A stretch of 64,000 bases of DNA, taken from NCBI RefSeq assembly GCF_003347015.1, contig NZ_PNFB01000001.1, positions 1-64,000 on the forward strand, written 5' to 3'. Within the stretch, counting starts at the first letter, position 1; each line of letters starts with the position of its first letter. The stretch is from Brachybacterium sp. YJGR34. GTDB lineage: Bacteria > Actinomycetota > Actinomycetes > Actinomycetales > Dermabacteraceae. The notes below the pieces were generated by a model that worked only from the letters and a program-made list of their open reading frames with translations, had not been told where the DNA came from and did not search any database. Both the position numbers and the translations under genes were made by a program. Positions 52,962-60,990 of this stretch are shown here, in pieces.

Positions 52962-53902
52962 CAGATCAGGTCCTTCTCCTGGGCGGCGTTGATGCGCAGC
53001 TGCACGAGACCCAGGACGAGGGTGATCGCGAGCAGCACGTAGGAGAACGCGGAGGCGTAGCCCATCTCGAAGTCGCGGAAGCCGTCGGTGTAGATGCGGT
53101 AGACGATCGTCTCGGTGGCATGATCGGGGCCGCCCTGGGTGAGGATGTAGATCTGATCGAACGCCTGGAACGACCCGACCAGGGCGAAGATGATCACGAA
53201 GGTCATGGTGCTGCGCAGCCCGGGCAGGGTGACCGCGAAGAGCTTCCGCCAGGGGCCGGCGCCGTCGAGCGTGGCCGCCTCGTAGAGATGGCCCGGGATG
53301 CCCTGCAGCCCGGCCAGGAAGATCACCATGAAGTAGCCGAAGTTCTTCCACACGGCGATGCCGGTGACCACGGGCAGCGCCCAGCTCGAGGCGAAGAGAT
53401 CGCCGCCGTGGATCCCGATCTTGCTCAGCCAGTAGGACACCAGCCCCAGATTCGGGTCCAGCAGGAAGTTCCAGGCGATCGAGGCGACGGCCATGGAGAT
53501 CACGAACGGGAGGAAGATGATGGTCCGGAAGAATGACCGGAAGGGGATGTCCTGTCGGTTCAGCAGCAGCGCGCAGGCCAGACCGAAGATGATCACCCCC
53601 GGCCCGTACATCGCCGCGTAGGCGAGGGTGTTCAGGATCGCGCGGCGCGAGGAGCTGCTGGAGAACACCTCCACGTAGTTGTCCAGGCCCACCCAGGAGG
53701 ACTGGCCGAAGCCGCTCGCGTCGGTGAAGGACAACCTCAGCGCCTCGAGGGCGGGGAAGAGGACGAAGACGACGATGACCAGCAGCGCCGGGGCCAGGAA
53801 GGCGAGGGCGCGCAGGGATCGTGCCCGTTCGTGGCGGGCGACGACGCCGCCGATCCGGCGGGGAGCCCGCGAACCGGGGCGAGCGGTGAGGGACATGCTC
53901 AT
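52961..53902 (-). CDS. Carbohydrate ABC transporter permease (MalF-type)
   Basis: CUT1 permease, 313 residues, basic N-terminus then LAFLAPALLVIVVFVLFPALEA, six membrane segments, and the EAA loop EAATLDGAGPWRKLFAVTLP. It lies 42 bp downstream of the binding protein gene and is coupled to the next permease. No operon-encoded ATPase. Confidence 0.89.
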   Translation of the reverse strand: MSMSLTARPGSRAPRRIGGVVARHERARSLRALAFLAPALLVIVVFVLFPALEALRLSFTDASGFGQSSWVGLDNYVEVFSSSSSRRAILNTLAYAAMYGPGVIIFGLACALLLNRQDIPFRSFFRTIIFLPFVISMAVASIAWNFLLDPNLGLVSYWLSKIGIHGGDLFASSWALPVVTGIAVWKNFGYFMVIFLAGLQGIPGHLYEAATLDGAGPWRKLFAVTLPGLRSTMTFVIIFALVGSFQAFDQIYILTQGGPDHATETIVYRIYTDGFRDFEMGYASAFSYVLLAITLVLGLVQLRINAAQEKDLI

Positions 53903-53944
53903 GACTGGTGCCTTCTCTCGGAGAGGGGACGGTCGCGGAACGAG

Positions 53945-55225
53945 TCAGTCGTCCTCGTCGATCGCGTCCTCGAGCTGGAGCGCGGCATCGGACAGCAGGC
54001 CGGCGACGTCGCCCCCGCTGTCCTCCGTGATGTGCACGCTCAGGGTGGTCAGGACGGATTCGGCATCTGCGCCGCCGCGGGGCAGGCCGTCCAGCCGCAC
54101 GGTCGCGTCCTTCGTGTACGAGGTCATGGCGGCGACATAGGGGTTCTCGGCCAGCTCGTCCTCGGTGATATCGGTGCGGTTCGGCGGGTAGTACGAGCCC
54201 AGCGCCCATCGGACCTGCGCGTCGTGGCTGTTGACGTGGCGCAGGAAGGCGAAGGCTCCCGCGCGGACCTCGTCGTCGGCCTGCGCGGTGAGCCACCAGT
54301 AGTTCGCGGCCGCCTGGGTCACGCTGCGCTGAGGGCCCGCGGGGACCTCGAAGACGCCGATCTCCAGGCCGACCGACTCGGCGACGGTGATCATCCACGG
54401 ACCGAGGACGGTCATCGCCGCCTTGCCGTTCTTGAACAGGTCGACGGACTTGGGCAGGGTGATGTTGGTGGGACCCCAGCCGCGGCGGTACGCCTCGCGC
54501 CACCACTCCAGCGTCTCGACGTTCTGCGGGGAGTCGAGCACGACCGCGCCGTCGGCGTAGGCGTCGCCGCCGTTGGCCTCGAGCATGGTCGGAACGATCT
54601 GGGAGGTGTCGCGATCGGCCAGGCTCAATCCGTAGCGCTCGGGCCGTGCGGCGCCGGGGATCGTGAGCTCCTCGGCGAGAGCGATCCATTCCTCCCAGGT
54701 CCTCGGCGGCTCGGTGATGCCGGCCTCGTCGAAGGCGGCCACGGAGTACCAGCACGCGAAGGGGCCATAACCCATCGGGACGCCGTACTGCTGCCCGTCG
54801 ATCCGCGTGTACGCGGTGACGTTCTCGAGATACGTGTCCGTCTCGTTGGCGGGATCGTCGTAGAAGTCCTGGACGGGGACGAAGGCCCCTTGGCGGGCGT
54901 AGCGCTCGCCGTCCGAGGGAGTCTGCACCACGAGATCCGGTCCGTTGCCGGCGGAGACGGCGGGCAGGATCTTGTCCGTGATGACGTTCCACGGACTCAC
55001 TTCGACGGCGATGCGATAGGTGCTCTGGGAGGCATTGAACTCCTCGGCCAGCTCGCCGACGATCTGGCCATCGGCCTCGGTGAATCCGTGCCAGACGGTG
55101 ACGGTGACAGGGCCGTCCTCGCGGGTGCAGCCGGCCAGTGGGGCGGCGGCCAGCGGTGCCAGGAGCGCTGCGGCGCCGAGAGTGCGCCGCGGGACGCGGG
55201 GACGGGCAGGCGGTGCGTTCACCAC
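53945..55225 (-). CDS. Sugar-type ABC substrate-binding lipoprotein
   Basis: CUT1 binding protein, 426 residues. RRTLGAAALLAPLAAAPLAGC provides the signal peptide and lipobox (LAGC). VTVWHGFTEADGQIVGELAEEF and NGPDLVVQTPSDG are family-typical. Two consecutive GTG codons (55225 and 55222) can start it; GAGGAGG is 4 and 7 nt away respectively, so 55222 may be the real start. The operator at 55246-55265 lies immediately upstream. Confidence 0.88.
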   Translation of the reverse strand: MVNAPPARPRVPRRTLGAAALLAPLAAAPLAGCTREDGPVTVTVWHGFTEADGQIVGELAEEFNASQSTYRIAVEVSPWNVITDKILPAVSAGNGPDLVVQTPSDGERYARQGAFVPVQDFYDDPANETDTYLENVTAYTRIDGQQYGVPMGYGPFACWYSVAAFDEAGITEPPRTWEEWIALAEELTIPGAARPERYGLSLADRDTSQIVPTMLEANGGDAYADGAVVLDSPQNVETLEWWREAYRRGWGPTNITLPKSVDLFKNGKAAMTVLGPWMITVAESVGLEIGVFEVPAGPQRSVTQAAANYWWLTAQADDEVRAGAFAFLRHVNSHDAQVRWALGSYYPPNRTDITEDELAENPYVAAMTSYTKDATVRLDGLPRGGADAESVLTTLSVHITEDSGGDVAGLLSDAALQLEDAIDEDD

Positions 55226-55245
55226 GGGTCCTCCTCGGGAACGGG

Positions 55246-55265
55246 GTAATACATCGATGTACTAC
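55246..55265. promoter_or_regulatory. LacI-type operator upstream of the binding-protein operon
   Basis: GTAATACATCGATGTACTAC contains the 12-bp palindrome TACATCGATGTA (55250-55261). The identical 20-mer in inverted orientation is at 56980-56999. The site is 20 bp before the binding-protein start codon, overlapping where the promoter should be. Confidence 0.78.
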
Positions 55266-55323
55266 TGCAGGTGGGGGTGAGGGCGGTGGGGGATGGGGTG
55301 GGGTGGATGCCTCGCGGAGCCGG

Positions 55324-56961
55324 TCAGCGGGGGAGCGGCGCGCCCTCCGGTGCGCAGTCCTCCTGCGCGCGGCGTGCCTGAGCCCGCAGGATCCGGTCGC
55401 GGTCGATGACGCCGACGCGCCGCGCCCACTGCTCGGAGACGGCGGCCAGGGCGGCCACGAGGTCCGGGTTCTCGGCGGCGAGATCGTGCAGTTCGGTGCG
55501 GTCCGCCTCGAGGTCGTACAGCTCCCAGGGGTGGGCGTGCTTGCGCACGAGCTTCCATCGTCCGGAGCGGACCGCTCTGTTGCCCTCGTGCTCCCACAGC
55601 AGCGGACCGTGCTCGGTGCTCTCCCCGCGCAGGAGGGGGAGCAGGCTGGTTCCCTCCGGCGGGGGCACGGCGTGCTCCTCGCGCTGGGCGGGGTACTCTG
55701 CGCCGGAGGCCTCCAGCAGCGTGGGAACGATGTCGACGAGCTGGGCCGGGACCCGGCACAGGTCTCCGGGCCGGCCCAGGCCGGCGGGCCAGTGCGCGAT
55801 CAGCGGCGTCGAGATCCCGCCCTCGTGGACCCAGTGCTTGTACTCGCGGAACGGCGCGGCGGAGACGTTCGCCCATTCGCGGCCGTAGCTGGTGTAGGTG
55901 TCCTCGCCCCCGGGTTCGATCGCCGGGTTGTTGCCGAGCTGGATCTCCCGGCCGTCGCGGGTCGCGTTCGGCACGATGGGCTCGTTGCGGAAGCGCTCGT
56001 CCCCGCCGGGCGGCATCTCCTCCTCGCAGGCGCCGTTGTCGGAGAGGAACAGCAGCAGGGTGTTCTCGAGCCGGCCGGTGCGCTCCAGCTCCTCGACGAT
56101 GCGCCCGATCGCGCGGTCCATCGCCTCGACCTGGGCGGCGTAGACCTCCATCCGCCGGGACTGCCAGCCGTGCTCGGCGGCGTCCTCCCAGGCCGGGACC
56201 GAGTCGTCCCGATCGCTGAGGTCCCAGCGGGGGTCGATGATCCCCTCGCGCCGGAGGTTCTCGTAGCGCCGCCGCCGGGTCGCGTCCCAGCCCTCGTCGT
56301 AGCGCCCCCGGCATCGCTCGATATCGGCCTCGGGGGCGTGCAGCGGCCAGTGCGGGGCGGTGAACGGGACGTAGAGGAACAGGGGGTCGTCCGGGCGCTG
56401 CCGGGCGTGCTCGGTGACGTACTCGGCGCCCGCCTCGCCGATCGCATCGGTGTAGTAGAAGTCGTCCGCGGCCGTCTCGGCCGCGGCGTCCTCCCCTTCG
56501 CGGTGGAGTGTGGCGGGCGTGAAGTAGGAGCCGGCACCGTCGATCGTCCCGTAGGCGCGTTCGAAGCCGCGCTCCAGGGGCCAGGAACCGGTGGGCGTCG
56601 TCATGCTGGCGCTGAGGTGCCATTTCCCGGCGAGGTATGTGCCGTAGCCGGTGTCCCGCAGCAGCTCGGCGATGGTGTGGCACTGCTCGGAGAGATCCCC
56701 GGCGTACCCGTCGGGGCGCTCGTCACCTGTCAGGATGCCGACGCCCACCTGGTGGGGGTGCAGGCCCGTGAGCAGGCTCGCCCGGGTCGGCGAACAGCGC
56801 GGCGAGTTGTAGAACTGGGTGCATCGCGTGCCGTCGCGCCCGAGCGCGTCGAGCACGGGCGTCCGCATCTCGCCTCCGTAGCAGCCGATGTCCGAGAAAC
56901 CCATGTCATCGGCCAGGAGGATCACGATGTCCGGGCGGGACGGACGGGTTCCCTGCGTCAT
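55324..56961 (-). CDS. Cytoplasmic Cys-type sulfatase
   Basis: Formylglycine-dependent sulfatase, 545 residues. Cys56 in CSPTR (56-60) is the residue matured to formylglycine; metal ligands Asp18 and Asp19 lie in LADDMGF, and GKWHLS and LFLSDNGA follow the family pattern. There is no signal peptide, so it should act on an imported sulfate ester. ATG 56961 is preceded by a GAGGCGCC leader; the longer frame (MYYRSGG) would start in the operator. It lies between the importer and a divergent LacI gene, with its own copy of the operator. Arylsulfatase-like, but the substrate is unproven. Confidence 0.87.
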   Translation of the reverse strand: MTQGTRPSRPDIVILLADDMGFSDIGCYGGEMRTPVLDALGRDGTRCTQFYNSPRCSPTRASLLTGLHPHQVGVGILTGDERPDGYAGDLSEQCHTIAELLRDTGYGTYLAGKWHLSASMTTPTGSWPLERGFERAYGTIDGAGSYFTPATLHREGEDAAAETAADDFYYTDAIGEAGAEYVTEHARQRPDDPLFLYVPFTAPHWPLHAPEADIERCRGRYDEGWDATRRRRYENLRREGIIDPRWDLSDRDDSVPAWEDAAEHGWQSRRMEVYAAQVEAMDRAIGRIVEELERTGRLENTLLLFLSDNGACEEEMPPGGDERFRNEPIVPNATRDGREIQLGNNPAIEPGGEDTYTSYGREWANVSAAPFREYKHWVHEGGISTPLIAHWPAGLGRPGDLCRVPAQLVDIVPTLLEASGAEYPAQREEHAVPPPEGTSLLPLLRGESTEHGPLLWEHEGNRAVRSGRWKLVRKHAHPWELYDLEADRTELHDLAAENPDLVAALAAVSEQWARRVGVIDRDRILRAQARRAQEDCAPEGAPLPR

Positions 56962-56979
56962 GGCGGCGCCTCCACTCCG

Positions 56980-56999
56980 GTAGTACATCGATGTATTAC
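56980..56999. promoter_or_regulatory. LacI-type operator upstream of the sulfatase
   Basis: GTAGTACATCGATGTATTAC, the exact reverse complement of the site at 55246-55265, with TACATCGATGTA at 56984-56995. It is 18 bp before the sulfatase ATG, the same layout as at the binding-protein gene. Confidence 0.78.
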
Positions 57000-57118
57000 G
57001 GGACTGTAGAGGGGTGGTGCGCCAGCGTCAACCCCGGGGTCAGGACGGTCCCCGACCAGAGTGCTCACGGGGATCCGACCTCGACGAACCGGTACGATCC
57101 GAGCACCAGGAGGTGCAG

Positions 57119-58138
57119 ATGGCAGTGACGATGGCCGATGTCGCCCGGCGCGCCGGCGTCTCGCCGAAGACGGTCTCGAACGTGCTGAACGACCGCTATC
57201 CGTACATCCGCCCTGCGACGCGCACGCGCGTCCTCGAGGCGGTGGAGGAGCTCGGCTACCGGCTCAACACCTCGGCGCGCGCGCTGCGCACCAACCGCAC
57301 CGGAGTCATCGGGCTCGCCCTGCCCGAGCTGCGTGCGCCGTACTTCGCCGAGCTCGCGGACGAGGTGTTCCGCGCCGCGCGCGATGCCGGTCTGCGGGTC
57401 GTCGTCGAGCACGTGGAGCCTGCGCCCCATGTCGCCGTCGACCACATGGCCGGCGCGGGGGCGCAGGGCCTGGACGGCGCCCTGATCGCCCCGGCGAGCC
57501 GTGCGGACGTCGCGCTGGAGACGGCGCCGCCCGGCTTCCCGATCGTCGTCCTCGGTGACCGACGGCTCGAGGGGGACGTGGACCAGGTCTTCCTCGCGAA
57601 TGCGCAGGGCGCACGGCTCGCCATGGAGCATCTGCTGGGGATCGGTCGTACCCGCATCGCCCTGCTCGGAGCCGATGTGCACGGCACGATCGGCAATGCG
57701 GCCGAGCGCACCGCGGCCTACCGTGCAGTGCTGGCTGAGCACGGCGTGCCGGTCGCGGATGACCTGCTCCTGTCCACGCAAGGCTGGACCGCGGCCGATG
57801 GGGCGGCGGCGCTGGAGGACGCGCTCGCGGAGGGGACGCGCTTCGACGGGCTCCTCGCTCTCAGCGATTCGCTCGCCCTCGGCGCGCTCTCGACGCTGCA
57901 TCGTCGGCGCGTGGCCGTGCCCGATGAGGTGGCCGTGGTCGGCTTCGACGGGATCGACGACTCCCGGTTCGCGGTCCCGCCCCTGACCACCGTCGGCGTC
58001 GATCGACGCCGCACGGCGCGCGCCGCGGTCGAGCTGCTGCTGCGACGCCTCGACACGGGCGGCGCCGATGCTCCCCCGGCCGCGGTGGAGATCGAGACCG
58101 AGCTGATCGTCCGCGGCTCCACGTGTCCGGCGAGCTGA
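57119..58138 (+). CDS. LacI-family transcriptional regulator
   Basis: Repressor, 339 residues: helix-turn-helix MADVARRAGVSPKTVSNVLN, hinge SARALRTNRTG and a sugar-binding-type sensor domain ending RGSTCPAS. CAGGAGG precedes ATG 57119. It is divergent from the sulfatase and is the obvious candidate to bind the two TACATCGATGTA operators. An inducer derived from the imported sulfated glycoside is inferred. Confidence 0.88.
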   Translation: MAVTMADVARRAGVSPKTVSNVLNDRYPYIRPATRTRVLEAVEELGYRLNTSARALRTNRTGVIGLALPELRAPYFAELADEVFRAARDAGLRVVVEHVEPAPHVAVDHMAGAGAQGLDGALIAPASRADVALETAPPGFPIVVLGDRRLEGDVDQVFLANAQGARLAMEHLLGIGRTRIALLGADVHGTIGNAAERTAAYRAVLAEHGVPVADDLLLSTQGWTAADGAAALEDALAEGTRFDGLLALSDSLALGALSTLHRRRVAVPDEVAVVGFDGIDDSRFAVPPLTTVGVDRRRTARAAVELLLRRLDTGGADAPPAAVEIETELIVRGSTCPAS

Positions 58139-58163
58139 CTCGCCGGCCGGTCCGCGGCCTCGA

Positions 58164-58667
58164 TCACCTGCTCTGCGCCTCCGGCGCGGTCACCGCCTTC
58201 TCGAGCGCCGCGAGGGACTCCTCGATGAAGCTGGGCGGGAAGGGCGGCAGCCCGAACTCCTCCCGCAGCGGGACCGGCACCGCGCTCCAGTCGTAGGTGA
58301 TGGTGACGCGGGTGCCCTCGCCGGCGGGGGCGAGGTCGTAGCGCCAGGTCCAGCCGCCGGTGCCGAGCTCGCCGTCGGGGCCGTACTGCCCGGGCTCCCA
58401 GGCGATCACGCGCTCGGGCTCGAAGGCGATGACCCGGTTGTGCATGTCGTAGCGGCCGCCGGCGTTCTCGTGGAACATCTCGATGCCGAACACCTGCCCC
58501 ACGGCCGTCACGCGCGCCGGCTCGGCGTCCAGGGGGCCGCGCACCCAGTCCGTCGGCTCCGTCTCGTGGTGCCGTGACGGGTCCGTGAGCAGCGCGAACA
58601 CGGCGTCCGGCGGGGCGGCGACGGTGCGGGTGACGACGTAGCGGGTCTCCTCGGTCCCGGCGCTCAT
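58164..58667 (-). CDS. SRPBCC-domain protein (polyketide cyclase/AHSA1-like)
   Basis: A 167-residue START/SRPBCC-fold protein with a hydrophobic ligand cavity. TRTVAAPPDAVFALLTDPSRH at the start and GTRVTITYDWSAVP near the C-terminus match the family layout. ATG 58667 overlaps the stop of the DUF899 gene. Function unknown; members bind small hydrophobic ligands. Confidence 0.8.
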   Translation of the reverse strand: MSAGTEETRYVVTRTVAAPPDAVFALLTDPSRHHETEPTDWVRGPLDAEPARVTAVGQVFGIEMFHENAGGRYDMHNRVIAFEPERVIAWEPGQYGPDGELGTGGWTWRYDLAPAGEGTRVTITYDWSAVPVPLREEFGLPPFPPSFIEESLAALEKAVTAPEAQSR

Positions 58668-59356
58668 GCCCGTGCCTCCGTCCCGTACAGTGCCGCGACC
58701 TCCTCGGAGCCCAGCCACTTCTCGTAGGTCGGCGACTGCGGCCAGCCTGCGGGGGAGTCCTGCCAGACCTCCTGGCGACCGTAGGGGAGGATGTCGACGA
58801 AGGGGAAGGTGTGGCTGAGCTGCTCGGTGCCGCGGCCGTTCGTGTGCCAGGTGCGGTAGGCCGTCTCTCCGTCGCGCAGGAAGACGTTCAGGGCGAAGCC
58901 GCCTCCGGGCGGGGCGCCGACGTCGGCCCCGAAGGCGGAGTCCGCGGTCGAGTACCAGTCCAGCTGGTTGCCGACCTTCTCGCGATAGGCGAGCGCCTCG
59001 TCGATCGGTCCCTGGGTGACGATCACGAAGCGGGCGTCGTACTTGCGCAGGAAGTCGGTGCGGGTGAATTGGGCGGTGTAGCCGGTGCAGCCGCCGCACT
59101 GCCATTCGGCGCCCGGGTGCCACATGTGGTGGTAGGTGATCAGCTGCGAGGCGCCGTCGAAGACGTCGATCAGGCGCACGGGGCCGTCCGCGCCCTGCAG
59201 CATGTAGTCGGGCAGCTCGACCATGGGCAGTCGCCGGCGCTGGGCGGCGATCGCGTCGAGCTCACGGGTGGCGGCCTTCTCCCGCACGCGCAGCGCGTCG
59301 AGCTCGCGCTGCCAGGTCTCGGGATCGGCGACGAGTGGGAGGGTGGAGGTGGTCAT
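58664..59356 (-). CDS. DUF899 (thioredoxin-like) family protein
   Basis: A 230-residue protein of the DUF899 family. The central HMWHPGAEWQCGGCTGYT with a CxxC pair, and the flanking VFDGASQLITYHH and FVIVTQGPIDEALAYREKVG, suggest a thioredoxin-like fold. C-terminal FPFVDILPYGRQEVWQ is also typical. ATG 59356 overlaps the stop of the reductase-like gene, so the three genes are translationally coupled. Role unknown; redox use of the CxxC pair is possible. Confidence 0.82.
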   Translation of the reverse strand: MTTSTLPLVADPETWQRELDALRVREKAATRELDAIAAQRRRLPMVELPDYMLQGADGPVRLIDVFDGASQLITYHHMWHPGAEWQCGGCTGYTAQFTRTDFLRKYDARFVIVTQGPIDEALAYREKVGNQLDWYSTADSAFGADVGAPPGGGFALNVFLRDGETAYRTWHTNGRGTEQLSHTFPFVDILPYGRQEVWQDSPAGWPQSPTYEKWLGSEEVAALYGTEARA

Positions 59357-59925
59357 GACGTTCCTTCCGGGGGTGAGGCGGGTGCGGGGGCCCAGCGGGT
59401 GTAGGTGACGCCCGAGCTGAAGGCGCGCTGCTCGAGCAGGTGCAGCGGGGTGCGGTGGCCCTCCGGGAAGAGCCGGCGACCGCGCCCCTGGACGTACGGG
59501 TAGGTCCAGATCCGGTACTCGTCCACGAGGCCGGCGGCGATGAGGGTGTGGCACAGCGTGATGCTGCCGGTCAGGGAGATCTCCCGGCCCTCGGTGCCGG
59601 TCAGGGCGCGCACCGCCTCGACGGGATCGCCGGTCAGGATCGTGGAGTGCTGCCAGGCGGGGTCGGTCATGGTCGAGCTGACGACGTACTTCTCGAGCCG
59701 GTCCAGCTCCTCGCTGATGCCGGTGCGGTCGTCCTCCTGCAGCGGCCAGTAGCCGCGGAAGTCCTCGAAGGTCTGCCGCCCCACCAGCAGCGCGTCGCAG
59801 GCGGCGCTGTCGCGCTGGAGGATCTCGTGCTGGTCGGGCGGGGAGGCGGTGGGGTCGAACCAGTCGTCGAGCATCTCGATCGAGCCGTCCACCGTCATGT
59901 TCTGCGTGACCACCAGCGGTCGCAT
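59353..59925 (-). CDS. RibD C-terminal/dihydrofolate-reductase-like protein
   Basis: NADPH-dependent reductase fold, 190 residues from ATG 59925 (GAGGAG 5 nt upstream; GTG 59931 lies in the SD and is less likely). It shows VTQNMTVDGSI, LLVGRQTFEDFRGYWP and SLTGSITLCHTLIAAGLVDEY, all typical of the family. It is first in a three-gene unit divergent from a TetR gene. Physiological substrate unknown. Confidence 0.85.
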   Translation of the reverse strand: MRPLVVTQNMTVDGSIEMLDDWFDPTASPPDQHEILQRDSAACDALLVGRQTFEDFRGYWPLQEDDRTGISEELDRLEKYVVSSTMTDPAWQHSTILTGDPVEAVRALTGTEGREISLTGSITLCHTLIAAGLVDEYRIWTYPYVQGRGRRLFPEGHRTPLHLLEQRAFSSGVTYTRWAPAPASPPEGTS

Positions 59926-59944
59926 CGGCACTCCTCGAGCAGCT

Positions 59945-59972
59945 GGGCTATCGTGGATGTGAACACCGTCAA
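59945..59972 (-). promoter_or_regulatory. Putative promoter of the reductase/DUF899/SRPBCC operon
   Basis: On the minus strand TTGACG (59972-59967) is followed after 16 bp by TAGCCC (59950-59945), a weak -10. The region also separates the operon from the divergent TetR gene, so a repressor site is expected in this 90-bp gap, although no clean palindrome stands out. Confidence 0.4.
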
Positions 59973-60015
59973 CTTCGTCTCCACAACGTAGACCTCACCG
60001 CCCGGAGGGTCAAGA

Positions 60016-60741
60016 GTGCCGACCGCGTCCCGCCCCTACCATCACGGCGACCTGCGCTCCGCGCTCGTCGCCGCGGCCCTGGAGCTGGCGCGCACCGAGG
60101 GTCCCGGCGGCGTGTCCCTGCGCGAGGCGACGCGGCGGGCCGGTGTCTCCCCGTCGGCCGCCTACCGGCATTTCCGGGACCGCTCGCATCTCCTGGACGC
60201 CGTCGCCCGCGACATCCAGGAGCGCATGGCGCAGCGGATGCGGTCGGCGATGGAGGAGCTCGGGGCCGAGACCACCGCGATGATGCGGGACGGAGGCGCG
60301 GAGCTCAGCGAACCGGGTCGTCGCGTCGCGGACGCCGAGCGGGCCCTGCAGCGACTGCGTGGGGTGGGGCTGGGATACATCGGCTTCGCCCTCGACGAGC
60401 CCGGATGGTTCGAGACGGCCTTCTTCGGCCGGATCCCGGACGATCCGCCGAGGGCCGACGGGGCCGACGGGGCCGACGGGGCCGACGGAGTGGATCCCGG
60501 GGTCACGGACGGGCCGTCCACCCCGCCGCCCTTCGCCCTGCTGGCCGAGGCCCTGGACGACTGCCGGCGCACGGGCGTGCTCAGCCCCGCCCGTCGCGCG
60601 GGTGCGGAGTTCGTGTGCTGGTCCGCGGTGCACGGCTGCGCCGAGCTGGTGCTCCACGGCCCGCTCCGCGGCGCCGAGCGCGCCTTCGTCCAGCAGCTCG
60701 CCGCGCGCGTGGTCGAGGACATCGTCGCTGGGATCCGCTGA
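60016..60741 (+). CDS. TetR-family transcriptional regulator
   Basis: Regulator of 241 residues with an N-terminal TetR helix-turn-helix (GGVSLREATRRAGVSPSAAYRHFRDR) and a C-terminal ligand/dimer domain of the WHG type. GTG start with GGAGGG upstream. A DGA repeat in the C-terminal half comes from four 9-bp tandem units (60453-60488). It is divergent from the small-enzyme operon and probably represses it. Confidence 0.87.
   Translation: MPTASRPYHHGDLRSALVAAALELARTEGPGGVSLREATRRAGVSPSAAYRHFRDRSHLLDAVARDIQERMAQRMRSAMEELGAETTAMMRDGGAELSEPGRRVADAERALQRLRGVGLGYIGFALDEPGWFETAFFGRIPDDPPRADGADGADGADGVDPGVTDGPSTPPPFALLAEALDDCRRTGVLSPARRAGAEFVCWSAVHGCAELVLHGPLRGAERAFVQQLAARVVEDIVAGIR
60453..60488. repeat. 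Four in-frame 9-bp tandem repeats inside the TetR gene
   Basis: Four copies of GGCCGACGG (60453-60488, last base changed in the fourth) encode a run of Asp-Gly-Ala triplets. It is probably a loop that tolerates length change. Confidence 0.75.
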
Positions 60742-60990
60742 CGTTGTGCCGTGGGGTAGTCACCGCGGACAAGGGGCATGGGGAGTTGTCCCCGGGCAGT
60801 CCGCCCCATCGCGTTTCTGGGCAGATGTTCGTAGATTCTCTGCCGAGGGTGCGGGCCCGCGAAGGGATGCGGGGCCGCGGCGCGGACTCCACGCGCCGCG
60901 GGAGCCGGCCGGGGCGGTGGGGGCCGCCCGGCCGGCGTCGGGGGAGCGAGGCTCCCGGCGCCGCCGCGGACCGATCGGCCCGGACCGCCC

